Shown here one piece after another: positions 16,124 through 25,173 of a stretch of 64,000 nt of DNA. Within the stretch, counting starts at the first letter, position 1. Every line of letters begins with the position of its first letter. Source of the stretch: Candidatus Nezhaarchaeota archaeon (GTDB lineage Archaea > Thermoproteota > Methanomethylicia > Nezhaarchaeales > WYZ-LMO8); assembly GCA_025059375.1 (NCBI GenBank), contig JANXDO010000001.1, positions 288,097 to 352,096 of the forward strand, given 5' to 3'. Position numbers and translations under genes: made by a program. Below the pieces are notes generated by a model. It saw nothing but the letters and a program-made list of their open reading frames with translations. It was not told the origin of the DNA and did no database searches.

Positions 16124-16486
16124 ATGTTGTCTGAGAAGAGAAGAGTGGAACCCACGGTAGCGATAAGGGTCAAGAGCCTAAACGACTTAGCAAGATTTGC
16201 TGCCTCCATGTCGACTCTCGGGCAGACCATATACATTGTGCACTTTGAGTATGGAGGGAAGCACATATATGGGCTATTTGCTGTCTACCACGACTACTAC
16301 AACATGTATGGGCTACCGATACTCTACTATTACGCAACTGAAGAGAAGCTTAATGGCAAGTACCTCTTAATTAGGACTGAGGAAAATAAGGAGTACGTGG
16401 TTGTTTCTGATGGTTCTAGACCTGGCTGGGTAACCATACCAATTATAAGCTTAGAGGAGCCTCCACCATTCACGAACTTCGACTAG
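16124..16486 (+). CDS. Small conserved-looking protein, unknown function
   Basis: The 120-residue protein is rich in aromatic residues, with a helix followed by strands (TIYIVHFEYGGKHIYGLFAVYH) and a C-terminal run ending SLEEPPPF. I place the start at ATG 16124 behind a GAGGG sequence; the frame is open from 16082. The combination of a helix, beta hairpins and the Pro-rich end looks like a compact archaeal protein, but I do not recognise it. It may be co-transcribed with the phosphoribosyltransferase gene. Confidence 0.6.
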   Translation: MLSEKRRVEPTVAIRVKSLNDLARFAASMSTLGQTIYIVHFEYGGKHIYGLFAVYHDYYNMYGLPILYYYATEEKLNGKYLLIRTEENKEYVVVSDGSRPGWVTIPIISLEEPPPFTNFD

Positions 16487-16504
16487 ATTGGAGCCTTTAA
16501 TCAA

Positions 16505-16879
16505 TCACTTTGCTAGCTGTATTAGCACCGAGCTCCCCATCGGTGTTCTCTCTATAAGCTCAATGCCGCTAGTAACCTTGCCTATGAGGCTCACAGCTTG
16601 AGTTAACTTGACATCTTTTATGAAGAACGCTATCGCTGATGCCTGTGGCCAAAAGGCTATATCACCCCTAAATGCTTGCTGTCTTGGCTTCTCGACATCC
16701 ATTGAGAGATCTGCGAGGACGTAAACTCTGTCAGGAAGCTTGTAGGCTCTTGACCTCATGGGCAAAGACCTCACAATGTTAGATATAGTGAGAGGTGCAT
16801 AAGTCCTAACTAGCTCTCCCTCTGCCTTTCCCAACTTCTCTATCACGATTACTATGGGGTACCTCTCTATGACGGACAT
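16505..16879 (-). CDS. Cyclophilin-like (TM1367 type) small protein
   Basis: The 124-residue protein has the marks of the cyclophilin-like family PF04126: an early strand with VIEKLGKAEGEL, APLTISNIVRSLPM, a central VYVLADL strand, GDIAFWPQASAIAFFI and a C-terminal GKVTSGIELI. The fold is a beta barrel, but prolyl-isomerase activity is not established. It starts 6 bases after cofD and is almost certainly in its operon. A second member of the family lies at 34692-35087. Confidence 0.7.
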   Translation of the reverse strand: MSVIERYPIVIVIEKLGKAEGELVRTYAPLTISNIVRSLPMRSRAYKLPDRVYVLADLSMDVEKPRQQAFRGDIAFWPQASAIAFFIKDVKLTQAVSLIGKVTSGIELIERTPMGSSVLIQLAK

Positions 16880-16885
16880 GGTTAA

Positions 16886-17821
16886 TCAGCTTAAAGCTAA
16901 GTTTAGCGTGAAGCTAGCTAATGCCTTCTTGGCCTCTAAGCTCTTCATGATTGTATCAGTCACTCCAACCTTTATATTCATTTGTTCAATTTGAGGAGCA
17001 TACTCAGCATCAACTCTATCTATGACCATACACTTTATGAGACCCTTGTACACATCAGCAACACCTTTTGGCGATACCTCGTAGCCCAAGGCAGCCATTA
17101 GCTTGTCTGCGGGCCCCTTAATAGTTCTCCCCCCAACTATCGGGCTTACAGCTACAACTCTCTCAGCTCTAGCCACGACGTCCATAACTCCTGGCAGTGA
17201 TAGTATTGGCCTTATGCTTACAATGGGGTTACTGGGTGGAATTATGATCACGTCAGCTTCCTTCAACGCCTCAATGACTCCGGGAGCAGGTTTAGCCCCC
17301 TCAATACCTTTAAAGCCAACCCCCTCAACAATACCTTGGCAAGCCATTTTAACCATGTAATCTTGGAAGTGAACCCACCTACCATCAACCTTAACTATGG
17401 TGGTTACTCCGTCATCCGTCATGGGTATGACCCTGCATTCTACACCAAACACTCTGCATTCAATATCTGTTATTTGGCTTAGCTTCAAGCCCCGCCTTAA
17501 CATCATGGTCCTAAATATGTGGGTAGCTAAATCCATGTCTCCTAGCTTAAACCAGGTCTCTAGACCGAACCTCTCCATAGCTTTAAGACAATTAAAGGTA
17601 TCACCCTTTACCCCCCATCCCCTCTCCTCATCTACAATTCCAGCTAAGTGGTATATCACGATGTCGATGTCTGGCGATATCATAAGACCGTTTATCTCAA
17701 TATCATCGCCAGTATTCACTATTGCTGTAACGTCAGATGGGGGGACCACTTGAACTAAGCCTTGGAGGAATCTAGCGGCTCCAACTCCGCCACATAGGCA
17801 AGCAACCTTCATCTCCACCAT
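16886..17821 (-). CDS. cofD: 2-phospho-L-lactate transferase (CofD)
   Basis: CofD transfers a phospholactyl-type group to the deazaflavin Fo to form F420-0. The N-terminus (KVACLCGGVGAARFLQGL), the Asp-containing IVNTGDDIEINGLMISPDID block, the GWGVKGDTFNCL segment and the GPADKLMAALGYEVSP block are diagnostic. Length is normal at 311 residues. Start at 17821 or at the following ATG at 17812. The presence of cofD implies F420, the hydride carrier of methanogens and many other archaea, in agreement with mptG and the marker genes. Confidence 0.92.
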   Translation of the reverse strand: MVEMKVACLCGGVGAARFLQGLVQVVPPSDVTAIVNTGDDIEINGLMISPDIDIVIYHLAGIVDEERGWGVKGDTFNCLKAMERFGLETWFKLGDMDLATHIFRTMMLRRGLKLSQITDIECRVFGVECRVIPMTDDGVTTIVKVDGRWVHFQDYMVKMACQGIVEGVGFKGIEGAKPAPGVIEALKEADVIIIPPSNPIVSIRPILSLPGVMDVVARAERVVAVSPIVGGRTIKGPADKLMAALGYEVSPKGVADVYKGLIKCMVIDRVDAEYAPQIEQMNIKVGVTDTIMKSLEAKKALASFTLNLALS

Positions 17822-17996
17822 ACCCTAAGCGTGGTACACCTCATTCCGTTCCCAAGTCTCAAGCTTAAGCCCTCTAATAAATGTTGAGGCTCACTTTTGC
17901 CCTCATCACGCCCATCTACGTCTGCAGTGTAAAGAAGTCAACTTCTATGATGAAACTTCTGTAACTGAGAGTAGTAAAGCTCGCTCAACACTTAAT

Positions 17997-18007
17997 TTTA
18001 TCTATAT
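17997..18007 (+). promoter_or_regulatory. TATA region for the alcohol dehydrogenase gene
   Basis: TTTTATCTATA lies 25-35 bases upstream of the ATG at 18032, so transcription would begin at or just before the start codon. Confidence 0.5.
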
Positions 18008-18031
18008 CTAACCCCTAAGAACTTGTGACCG

Positions 18032-19249
18032 ATGGAGTGTGAAAGCTTGGCCTCACCTCATGAGTTTAGAGGCTTTTCATTAAGGCTTCCATCAAAGGTG
18101 ATAGTCAACATGGGTTCAATTGAGTTGCTAGGTCATGTTGCACGAAACTTTGGCAGGAGATGCCTTGTAGTAGCAGGTAGACAAACCACTGAGAGTGGTA
18201 GGCTAAAGGTGGTTGAGGAAAGATTGATTGATGTAGGCGTGGACTATGATGTATATGATGCCTTTCCACCTGAACCAACGTTTAGTCATGCAGAGGAGTT
18301 AGCTGAGTACGTCGACAACATTATGAAGTCCAAGGGGTTTGCATTCGTTGTGGGCTTTGGAGGTGGAAGCAGCCTAGACATGGCTAAGGTCGCATCTTTA
18401 GCGTCAGTCAATCCGAGACCCATTGAACAGTACATTGGTGTTGAGAGAGTTCCAAGAAAAGGCTTACCTCTAATACTTATACCAACAACTGCTGGTAGTG
18501 GAAGTGAAGTTTCGAGATCAATAGTCCTCGTAAAGGAGCAGGAGGAGATTAAGGAAAGTATTGTAAGTGGGAACTTAGTGGCCGACGTCGCCATAGTAGA
18601 TCCCAAGTTGACCATCACCATGAACCCAAAACTTACAGCTATAACGGGGATCGACGCTCTCTCTCATGCTATAGAATCCTACATGTCGCTTAAAGCCAAC
18701 ACCTTTACTGATCCACTTGCTCTAGAAGCTATCAGCCTCATATCAGCGAACTTAAGGAGGGCTTACAGTAATGGAGATGACCTTGAAGCTAGGAGGGCAA
18801 TGAGCGAGGCAGCACTCTTAGCTGGGCTAGCCTTCAGTAATGCTAGCAACTGTGCGGGTCATGCAGCCGCCTACTCATTTGCTGTTAGGTACAACATACC
18901 TCATGGAGCAGCATGCGGCGTAGCCCTCCCCTACATCATGAGGTTCAATATGCTTGCAATACCTGAAAGGCTCGCGGACATAGCTGTGGCAATGGGGGTA
19001 AGTGGTGAATTAAGCATAAGAGAGTTAGCTCAGCTAGCTGTAAGCGAGGTTTTGGACTTATTGACTGACCTGAACATGCCTACATCACTCGAGGAGTTAG
19101 GGGTTCCGCAGAAAGACATCGTTGAATTAGCCGATAAAATGATGAAGATGACTAGGTTATTAGAGGCCAATCCAAGAAAAGTAAGTTTCAATGACGCAAG
19201 GAAGATTTTAGAGTCCATGTGGCATGGAGATGTTGAATCAAAAATATAG
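18032..19249 (+). CDS. Iron-containing (group III) alcohol dehydrogenase
   Basis: The protein has the NAD(P)-binding FGGGSSLDMAK loop, the PTTAGSGSEVS signature, and the DALSHAIESYMS motif with metal-ligand histidines, followed by NIPHGAACGVALPY. These identify an iron-dependent alcohol dehydrogenase of about 405 residues that oxidises alcohols or reduces aldehydes. The substrate cannot be set from sequence. The gene stands alone with a leaderless-type promoter. It is convergent with the DUF2258-like gene. Confidence 0.87.
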   Translation: MECESLASPHEFRGFSLRLPSKVIVNMGSIELLGHVARNFGRRCLVVAGRQTTESGRLKVVEERLIDVGVDYDVYDAFPPEPTFSHAEELAEYVDNIMKSKGFAFVVGFGGGSSLDMAKVASLASVNPRPIEQYIGVERVPRKGLPLILIPTTAGSGSEVSRSIVLVKEQEEIKESIVSGNLVADVAIVDPKLTITMNPKLTAITGIDALSHAIESYMSLKANTFTDPLALEAISLISANLRRAYSNGDDLEARRAMSEAALLAGLAFSNASNCAGHAAAYSFAVRYNIPHGAACGVALPYIMRFNMLAIPERLADIAVAMGVSGELSIRELAQLAVSEVLDLLTDLNMPTSLEELGVPQKDIVELADKMMKMTRLLEANPRKVSFNDARKILESMWHGDVESKI

Positions 19250-19253
19250 TGGT

Positions 19254-19275
19254 TGGAGGGGGACTTACTCCTCCA
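19254..19275. terminator. Hairpin at converging gene ends
   Basis: TGGAGG (19254-19259) pairs with CCTCCA (19270-19275) across a 10-nt loop. It begins 5 bases after the alcohol dehydrogenase stop and covers the stop of the gene on the other strand. A shared 3' end is possible but unproven. Confidence 0.3.
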
Positions 19276-19969
19276 TTAATGGTCTCTCCTCTCTAAGCTC
19301 GCTCTTTATGAGAGACTCTATATCCCTAAACCCTTTTTCAGCTTCAAAAGTCTCAACGTGCCGAGCAGCCCTAACTAGATCCTGAAGGCTGCTTGAAAGG
19401 GCCTCATCAACAGCTCTTCCTTGTAAGAGGACTTTACCCTTATCAATTATTATTGGTGTTGGCTCTAAGATTGCCCCACGAACTGCTGCAAGCTCCTCAT
19501 TTATGACTGTGGCCACAAGAGCCCCAACAACTTTAGCTTCTATCTTAACTCTATAGACATGATCTCCATAAACTGTTGTTGCAGCCTTCTCGATTTCGTA
19601 AGCTATGACCCTTTCAAGAATTTTACTTATCTCAGGTACAACTTCTTTTACAACTTTTGAGACTGTTTCGTCAGGTACCCTCTTGAATAACTCTAAGTGT
19701 AAAGTGTCGTATCTCCACACAACTTTACCGTTCTCGACGTCATACCCTATCCTAGCTCTAACAACGTCACCCTTATCAGACTTTAACCTCTCAACGATGA
19801 TGTGATACAAAGCTCTGTTAAGTTCAGCTGAAGCCCTAGCAACTTCCTGGGCTGAAACTTCCCCTCTCTTTACATGCTCTCTAAGTTGAGCAAAAAGTGT
19901 CTTCCTGACCTTGTCTGCATAGGCACCAGCTATTATTAATCCAGTGTTAAGTTGCGCCATAATTTTCAC
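19265..19969 (-). CDS. DUF2258-like archaeal protein
   Basis: The 234-residue protein starts with an invariant-looking TGLIIAGAYADKVRKTLFAQL, then helices, then a beta segment with two lines of repeated alternation (KVVWRYDTLHLELFKR, and IEAKVVGALVATV). I recall this N-terminal pattern from the crenarchaeal family DUF2258, but I could not check it. No catalytic motif, cysteine pair or membrane helix is visible. The start at ATG 19969 or the following ATG at 19957 is close to TATTTTACTATA upstream. Confidence 0.6.
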   Translation of the reverse strand: MKIMAQLNTGLIIAGAYADKVRKTLFAQLREHVKRGEVSAQEVARASAELNRALYHIIVERLKSDKGDVVRARIGYDVENGKVVWRYDTLHLELFKRVPDETVSKVVKEVVPEISKILERVIAYEIEKAATTVYGDHVYRVKIEAKVVGALVATVINEELAAVRGAILEPTPIIIDKGKVLLQGRAVDEALSSSLQDLVRAARHVETFEAEKGFRDIESLIKSELREERPLMEE

Positions 19970-20162
19970 CTAATATTTTACTATACTTGCTGGGAAAAAA
20001 TCTATCTATCCTCATTATCAAATCCTATAGGGGGAGAATTCAAGAGCTATGGTCTTAAAGGGAATTAAAGTGGAACGTTCACCACCTCAATCATAGTTCT
20101 TAGGACCTAGCCGTTTACGAGCTCCTATCACTACTGATGTACACGTAAAGCATTCATAACAT

Positions 20163-20227
20163 TCACCTCGAAATTGTGAACCTTAAATGAGGTGATTTAG
20201 GAGACTAAGCTCTTCACTGAGACCTCA
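20163..20227 (+). other. Two mutually exclusive hairpins in a 416-base gap
   Basis: TCACCTC (20163-20169) pairs perfectly with GAGGTGA (20189-20195). The same middle strand, TGAGGT (20188-20193), can instead pair with ACCTCA (20222-20227). The gap from 19970 to 20385 holds no gene that I can support; a TATA-like element for the downstream protease gene is at its right end. The competing stems could be a switch or part of a small RNA. Confidence 0.3.
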
Positions 20228-20350
20228 CAGTCATGGCTGACCACCCTCCACATAATTTAAAATTCTCTAAGCATTGAAATAGGAGGCGCCTCGACATTTA
20301 GTGCAGCGAAGGGGTATTGCGCGTTAAGGTTGTATCTCAGCGGAGAATCA

Positions 20351-20358
20351 TTTATTTA
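20351..20358 (+). promoter_or_regulatory. TATA-like box for the M50 protease gene
   Basis: TTTATTTA stands 28-35 bases before the GTG at 20386 and is the best promoter element in the gap. Confidence 0.4.
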
Positions 20359-20385
20359 GGGGGTTAGTGAAGACTATCTGATGTC

Positions 20386-21027
20386 GTGGGCAGGATGTGG
20401 TGGACTGAAGCCAATAAAGCACGCTACTCTAAGAGGGAGCTGTTAGAGATCGTGATTTCATGGCTAGTTGTGAGCTTCTGTTTCTCCCTCCAAGGGTCAT
20501 TACAGGGATTAGGGTTTTACATGATCTTCTTAGCAGCTTCGCTCATAACTGTAGGTCTGGGCTTCGTACTTCATGAGCTAGTGCATAGGCATGTAGCTAA
20601 ACGGTTTGGCTGCTATGCTGAGTTTAGGATGTGGCCTTGGGGCCTAATATTAGCACTTGTTGTAGCACTAGCTTCAGGGGGTCGAGTGATATTCGCAGCA
20701 CCAGGAGCAGTGTACATAACCCCCTTAGTAATAACACCATACATTTCAAGTAGAGGCATTGAGCGAGTCTATGGGCTGATATCTCTTTCAGGTCCACTGG
20801 TGAACATAGCTCTAGCAGCAATTTTTCATGCTGTGTTAAACTTCAAGTTAGATCAGCTCACCTACTTAGTGGCAAAAATGGGATTCAACGTCAATTTATG
20901 GTTAGCAGCATTCAACTTAATCCCAATACCACCACTAGATGGCTTTAAAGTATTTAGGTGGAACTTGGTGGTATGGGCGATGGTTACGATACCAACGTGG
21001 GCCGTCATGCTCCTAATGGCAGCATAA
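20386..21027 (+). CDS. Site-2 protease-like M50 metallopeptidase
   Basis: A polytopic membrane protein of 213 residues. The zinc-binding motif HELVH is at 63-67 inside a hydrophobic helix, and the second motif NLIPIPPLDG (177-186) supplies the third ligand Asp185. This is the S2P/M50 layout without PDZ or CBS domains, as in short archaeal members. Such enzymes cleave membrane-bound substrates within the bilayer; substrates are unknown here. GTG 20386 or ATG 20395 could start it. No partner gene is coupled. Confidence 0.85.
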   Translation: MGRMWWTEANKARYSKRELLEIVISWLVVSFCFSLQGSLQGLGFYMIFLAASLITVGLGFVLHELVHRHVAKRFGCYAEFRMWPWGLILALVVALASGGRVIFAAPGAVYITPLVITPYISSRGIERVYGLISLSGPLVNIALAAIFHAVLNFKLDQLTYLVAKMGFNVNLWLAAFNLIPIPPLDGFKVFRWNLVVWAMVTIPTWAVMLLMAA

Positions 21028-21163
21028 ACCCTTAAACCCCACTCCCAATTCACTAAACTAGTTCATTGCATTAGCTTAAATTTACGTCACAGAGCCCTAC
21101 AAGTTGGCGTCTTGAACATAAACATTGAGGCACGGGTTACAGACTTTCTTCCCGAAATTCCAG

Positions 21164-21955
21164 TTAAACGGATTGCTTGAGCAGCCAGCCCACTATGGTC
21201 TCGTAGAACTCATTGCTCCATTCAGGATCTTCAAATATTTCATGGTAAGCTTCAGGGAATTCTTTAAGCGTTTTGTCGCTAACCTTCAACTTCTCATAAA
21301 GTGCCTTGGCTCCTATAGGTAGCGTGATCACGTCGCTGGTACCTATTAACATTAGCACTGGCACCTTGATCTTATCCGCCTCTTCATACACCTTCCTAAT
21401 GTTATCAATCATGCTATCTATGAGTGCGATAGATACTCTCATATGGATAAGCTTGTCAGTAATATACCTCTCAACAGCCTCCCTACTTCTTGAAAGCTTC
21501 ATGGGATCAATTCTGTTGTTGACCGTTGTTGATGGAGCTATAATTTTCAATATTCTCAACATTAGGGTTTGAGCCCTCGACAACTTCACTCCTAGTGTTA
21601 AAGCTGGAGAGGAAACGATTAAACCTCTAATCTTATCTGGATACACCTCTCCATACCTCAATACTGTCAATCCACCAAGGCTATGACCAAATAGGTAGGG
21701 CTTCTCACCTATATCGTTAACGATGTCGTCAATTATCTTCATTATCTCCTCAATTGTTGTGTGACCTCTCTTGCCACTGCTCCTACCATGGCCAGGCAAG
21801 TCAAAGGCATAGACTGCGAAGCCATTATCGTTTAACAGCTCTATGAACCTTTGATATCCAGCCCTCCCACTGTACTCTCCAAGACCATGAACGAGGACTA
21901 CCCAACCTCTCTTACTGACTCCATGTTTCGACCTATAAATCAAGACGCTCACCAA
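21164..21955 (-). CDS. Alpha/beta hydrolase, monoacylglycerol-lipase-like
   Basis: The 263-residue protein has VLVHGLGEYSGRAGY at the oxyanion region, the nucleophile motif GHSLGG with Ser92, an Asp in the GTSDVITLP segment and a His in AYHEIFED, completing a Ser-Asp-His triad. The spacing and the DLPGHGRSSGKRGH segment resemble monoglyceride lipases and lysophospholipases. It would hydrolyse carboxylic esters in the cytoplasm, since no signal peptide is seen. The glycerol operon lies just downstream in coordinates, but no co-transcription is visible. Confidence 0.82.
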   Translation of the reverse strand: MVSVLIYRSKHGVSKRGWVVLVHGLGEYSGRAGYQRFIELLNDNGFAVYAFDLPGHGRSSGKRGHTTIEEIMKIIDDIVNDIGEKPYLFGHSLGGLTVLRYGEVYPDKIRGLIVSSPALTLGVKLSRAQTLMLRILKIIAPSTTVNNRIDPMKLSRSREAVERYITDKLIHMRVSIALIDSMIDNIRKVYEEADKIKVPVLMLIGTSDVITLPIGAKALYEKLKVSDKTLKEFPEAYHEIFEDPEWSNEFYETIVGWLLKQSV

Positions 21956-22172
21956 CCAATAACTTTACTAACCAACTCTTGCTAGTCAACTGTTTCTTAT
22001 AGCTCTTAACCATACGAGATCGTAGCTTTTCCTGAAACTCTTTGATCAGCAACAATACCTGTTTCACAGATGCTCTTTAACACTGCTTAATTTGCTTCTT
22101 GGGACCCTCCAGCCATACTTCTAGAAGCTTTCTAATATGATCCAAGTATAGTCTTTACTAGCACTAGCTTTA

Positions 22173-22324
22173 CTAGTAGGTCTCCTCCACATACCTCGCT
22201 ACACTCATAGCACTCATGAGTATCACGGCCTCATCCAACGAAGTCCGCGCCACGTAGGCATGGCACCTTCAACCTCCGCTCCACTACTCTTGACCAACTT
22301 TAACGCACGACTGACGAGGCACAT
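22173..22324 (-). pseudogene. Small ORF broken by one frameshift, downstream of the glycerol operon
   Basis: From the ATG at 22324 (minus strand) the frame gives MCLVSRALKLVKSSGAEVEG and then loses its character. After a one-base shift near 22255 it continues with AYVARTSLDEAVILMSAMS and ARYVEETY to a stop at 22173-22175. Both parts look protein-like. The same first frame continues upstream in phase with the FAD/NAD oxidoreductase across its TGA stop, adding APCV before this Met. It may be a degraded or mis-assembled small gene of about 55 residues. The rest of the gap from 21956 to 22172 shows nothing I can support. Confidence 0.35.
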
Positions 22325-22336
22325 GACGCATGGAGC

Positions 22337-23614
22337 TCAAGCCCCATCACTAGTCGTCACCTCGAGCGTTACCTCATTAACCTCCTCCTGGCTCAGCTTG
22401 CTAAGCAGCTCTCCACCAAGCTTAAGGCGTATCATTTCTGCAGGTCTAACACCATAACTAAACACCTTAAAACCCACCTCAGGAATTTTTATGTAAACTC
22501 TTCGCATGGGAACTTGAACCCTAGCGTAAAGCACCGCGCTCCTCTCACAGCTTATCCAATGGGGTACCACGAACCTTACGTTATGTCGTGGAACAACCCT
22601 CCTCCAGCTTCTACTTGGTAAGCCATCATTCTCCACGAACAACTTAGCTCCTTCAGCGGCTAACTCGCCTTGCTCTACAGCGTAGTCCACTAGGTCGTTT
22701 ACCACAAGAGCGTTGCCAGCTACGAATACTCCAGGTGTACTAGTCTCAAGAAGCTCATTCACCACTGGACCGCCCGTAGCTGGATCTAGAGCTACTCCAA
22801 GCTTTTCGAGGAGGTCCACATTGGGCCTCAACCCGGCTGATATGATCACAGTATCACAGGGTATTTCGAGCTCCGTACCCTCTATGGGCTTCAGCCCCTT
22901 GTCTACCTTGGCTACGATAACCTTCTCAACTCTTCTTCCACCCAAGACCCTTACGACGCTATGCCCTAACAAGAGCGGTATGTTAAAGTCTCGTAAGCAC
23001 TGTACTACATTCCTCATCAATCCACCAGGGTATGGAAGTATCTCGATTACAGCTTTCACCTCAGCCCCTTCAAGCGCAAACCTCCTGGCCATTATTAACC
23101 CAACATCACCAGACCCTATGATGACAACCTTCCTACCAGGCATGACTCCATAGATGTCCATCAAAGTCTGCGCTTCACCGGCAGTATAGATCCCATCAGG
23201 CCTATCGCCGGTTATGCCCAGTTCAAAGAAGTGCCTCTCTCTAGCACCTGCAGCGTGAATTATGGTTTTAGTGTGTAACTTCAAAATGCCATAAGGCGTG
23301 ATCGCGTTTACAACCTTGTGATTGTAATCTCGATACTCTAGGCTGTGGACATGAGCTTTAAGGATGTACTCAGCACCAATAGCATTAAGCTTGTCAATGA
23401 ACCTAGTCACGAACTCAGATCCCGTCAAGTCTTCCTTAAAGTAGTGGATTCCAAAACCCGGGTGGACGCATTGTAGCGGTATACCTCCAAGTACATCTCT
23501 ATCCTCAATCAATAGAGTCTTCAAGCCAAACTCAGTAGCCTTGATGCTCGCCGCTATGCCTGCTGGCCCTCCACCGATGACAACCACATCGTAACTAAGC
23601 TCTCTCAACATCAT
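22337..23614 (-). CDS. FAD/NAD-dependent oxidoreductase of the glycerol operon
   Basis: The 425-residue protein has an N-terminal FAD-binding fold (VVIGGGPAGIAASIKA), a central NAD(P)-binding GSGDVGLIMARRFALEGA and a second FAD motif with STPGVFVAGNA. It resembles the pyridine nucleotide-disulphide oxidoreductases encoded next to glycerol-3-phosphate dehydrogenase in Thermococcales and Thermotogales, which pass electrons from that enzyme. The usual small third partner (DUF1667, cysteine-rich) is not seen as an intact gene. The start overlaps the glpA stop by ATGA. No C-x-x-C disulphide pair is present in the FAD domain. Confidence 0.82.
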   Translation of the reverse strand: MMLRELSYDVVVIGGGPAGIAASIKATEFGLKTLLIEDRDVLGGIPLQCVHPGFGIHYFKEDLTGSEFVTRFIDKLNAIGAEYILKAHVHSLEYRDYNHKVVNAITPYGILKLHTKTIIHAAGARERHFFELGITGDRPDGIYTAGEAQTLMDIYGVMPGRKVVIIGSGDVGLIMARRFALEGAEVKAVIEILPYPGGLMRNVVQCLRDFNIPLLLGHSVVRVLGGRRVEKVIVAKVDKGLKPIEGTELEIPCDTVIISAGLRPNVDLLEKLGVALDPATGGPVVNELLETSTPGVFVAGNALVVNDLVDYAVEQGELAAEGAKLFVENDGLPSRSWRRVVPRHNVRFVVPHWISCERSAVLYARVQVPMRRVYIKIPEVGFKVFSYGVRPAEMIRLKLGGELLSKLSQEEVNEVTLEVTTSDGA

Positions 23615-25116
23615 TCACCTCCTAACGTGATCTTCTGTCTCAATAAGACCTTCACATCACCCACTCCGTAACGATCCTTCTTGACGACGACTTCATGGTA
23701 TGGCAAGTTGAGTTGCTGAGACACTATAAGAGCTACTCTCCACCTGCAGAAGGAACCTTGGCACTTGCCAAACCCGCTGTGCGTCCTAAACTTTAATCCA
23801 TCTAATGTTATCGTCTTAATGCCAATCCCCCTCATCCTCTTAATTGCTTCAAGGACCTCCGCCTTCGTAACCATCTTGCAGCAACAAATAACCTCCCCAT
23901 AACATGGGTTCTTGGCTATGAGCAAGTCTAACTCATCGAGAGTCTTACCCCTTACCCTGGTAATGTCCTTCCTGTAAGGATTCCAATGCTTCTTCACTTC
24001 AAGTTTTACTTCAAGTTCCTTCGACAGAACTTTAGCCACGTACTCAGCTATGGCTGGAGCTGCTGTGAGACCAGGTGACCTCATTCCAGCTACGTTTATG
24101 AAGCCCCATGGATCCTCATATGCTCTTATTAACCAGTCTCCACTAGAAGGTTCTGCTCTAAGGCCAGCGAATGTCCTGATGATTCTAGATCTTGGCGGTA
24201 GCTCTTTGAGAATCCTGCTCGCCTCTCTCATGACATGCTCAATCCCACGACTACTCGTAGACACGTCATCCCTTGCATCAGGTGGCAAGTCTTCAGCTGT
24301 AGGTCCAAGCATTAGGTTCCCGTGAACTGTTGTGACAGCGTAGACGCCCTTAGTTTTGGGCGTTGGTGTTGTATGTAGCACCCTTAAGGGCTTAATTGAC
24401 ACCTCCTCGTCATAGAGGACATACTCTCCCTTACGTGGAGTTATGTGGAAATCCTTCTCCACACCAGCTATGTGCGAAATCTTGTCAGCGTATATTCCAG
24501 CAGCATTCACAACTACATCTGCCTCGATTAAACCCCTACTCGTCTCAACACCAGCGACACTACCATTGACAACCTTCACATCAACAACTTCTGTCTCCGT
24601 CAGCAATTTAACACCGTTATCAACAGCGTTCTCCACGACTGCTATGACAGCATCGAATGGCGATATAACGCCTGCAGTGGGTGCATATATTGCCCCCCTA
24701 ACCTCTTGACTTAGCAATGGCTCTAAGGTCCTAAGCTCCATATCGTCAACCAATCGAACACCTGGTACACCATTTAATTTAGCTAACTTAATGTAATCTC
24801 TAGCTCTCCTCTCCTCTTCATCCCCCGTGTACACCATCAACTCGCCGGGCCAATAAACTGGTATTTCGAGTTCACTGGTCCACGTCCTCCAAAGATTATT
24901 CCCTCTCGCGCATAGCTTAGCTCTTAAAGGATGCGTTCTTGGATCCTCCTCATGTCCAGGATGTATGATTCCAGTATTAGCCTTACTAGCACCCCATCCA
25001 ACGTCAACCTCCTTCTCAACAATTGTGACCTCCAAGTTCTCATACATGCTTAAAACGCGTGCAATTGAAGCTCCAACGATCCCAGAACCTATTATTACTA
25101 CCTTCAACTTATTCAT
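23611..25116 (-). CDS. glpA: FAD-dependent glycerol-3-phosphate dehydrogenase with BFD-like cysteine domain
   Basis: The protein oxidises glycerol 3-phosphate to dihydroxyacetone phosphate. An N-terminal FAD-binding motif (IIGSGIVGASIARVLS) is followed by the glycine oxidase-like catalytic domain. The C-terminal domain contains CYGEVICCCKMVTKAEV and GKCQGSFCRWRV, the cysteine pattern of the bacterioferritin-associated-ferredoxin [2Fe-2S] domain. ATG 25116 is preferred over the upstream start at 25128 because GAGGTG lies about 9 bases before it. It is the second gene of the glycerol operon, 57 bases after glpK. Confidence 0.85.
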   Translation of the reverse strand: MNKLKVVIIGSGIVGASIARVLSMYENLEVTIVEKEVDVGWGASKANTGIIHPGHEEDPRTHPLRAKLCARGNNLWRTWTSELEIPVYWPGELMVYTGDEEERRARDYIKLAKLNGVPGVRLVDDMELRTLEPLLSQEVRGAIYAPTAGVISPFDAVIAVVENAVDNGVKLLTETEVVDVKVVNGSVAGVETSRGLIEADVVVNAAGIYADKISHIAGVEKDFHITPRKGEYVLYDEEVSIKPLRVLHTTPTPKTKGVYAVTTVHGNLMLGPTAEDLPPDARDDVSTSSRGIEHVMREASRILKELPPRSRIIRTFAGLRAEPSSGDWLIRAYEDPWGFINVAGMRSPGLTAAPAIAEYVAKVLSKELEVKLEVKKHWNPYRKDITRVRGKTLDELDLLIAKNPCYGEVICCCKMVTKAEVLEAIKRMRGIGIKTITLDGLKFRTHSGFGKCQGSFCRWRVALIVSQQLNLPYHEVVVKKDRYGVGDVKVLLRQKITLGGE

Positions 25117-25173
25117 TCCATGAAGCACCTCAATGATGTCGGCCGCTAGGCGAGGAAGTCACAGTGTGAAGCT

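Noticed and set aside
17947-17968. Half of a box C/D RNA (ATGATGA, 11 nt, CTGA)
   Set aside because: No second box pair follows within normal distance, and the segment runs into the promoter of the alcohol dehydrogenase gene.
22337-22339. UGA of the glycerol oxidoreductase read as selenocysteine
   Set aside because: No SECIS-like element was seen, the frame ends soon after, and the following sequence is better explained as a broken small gene.
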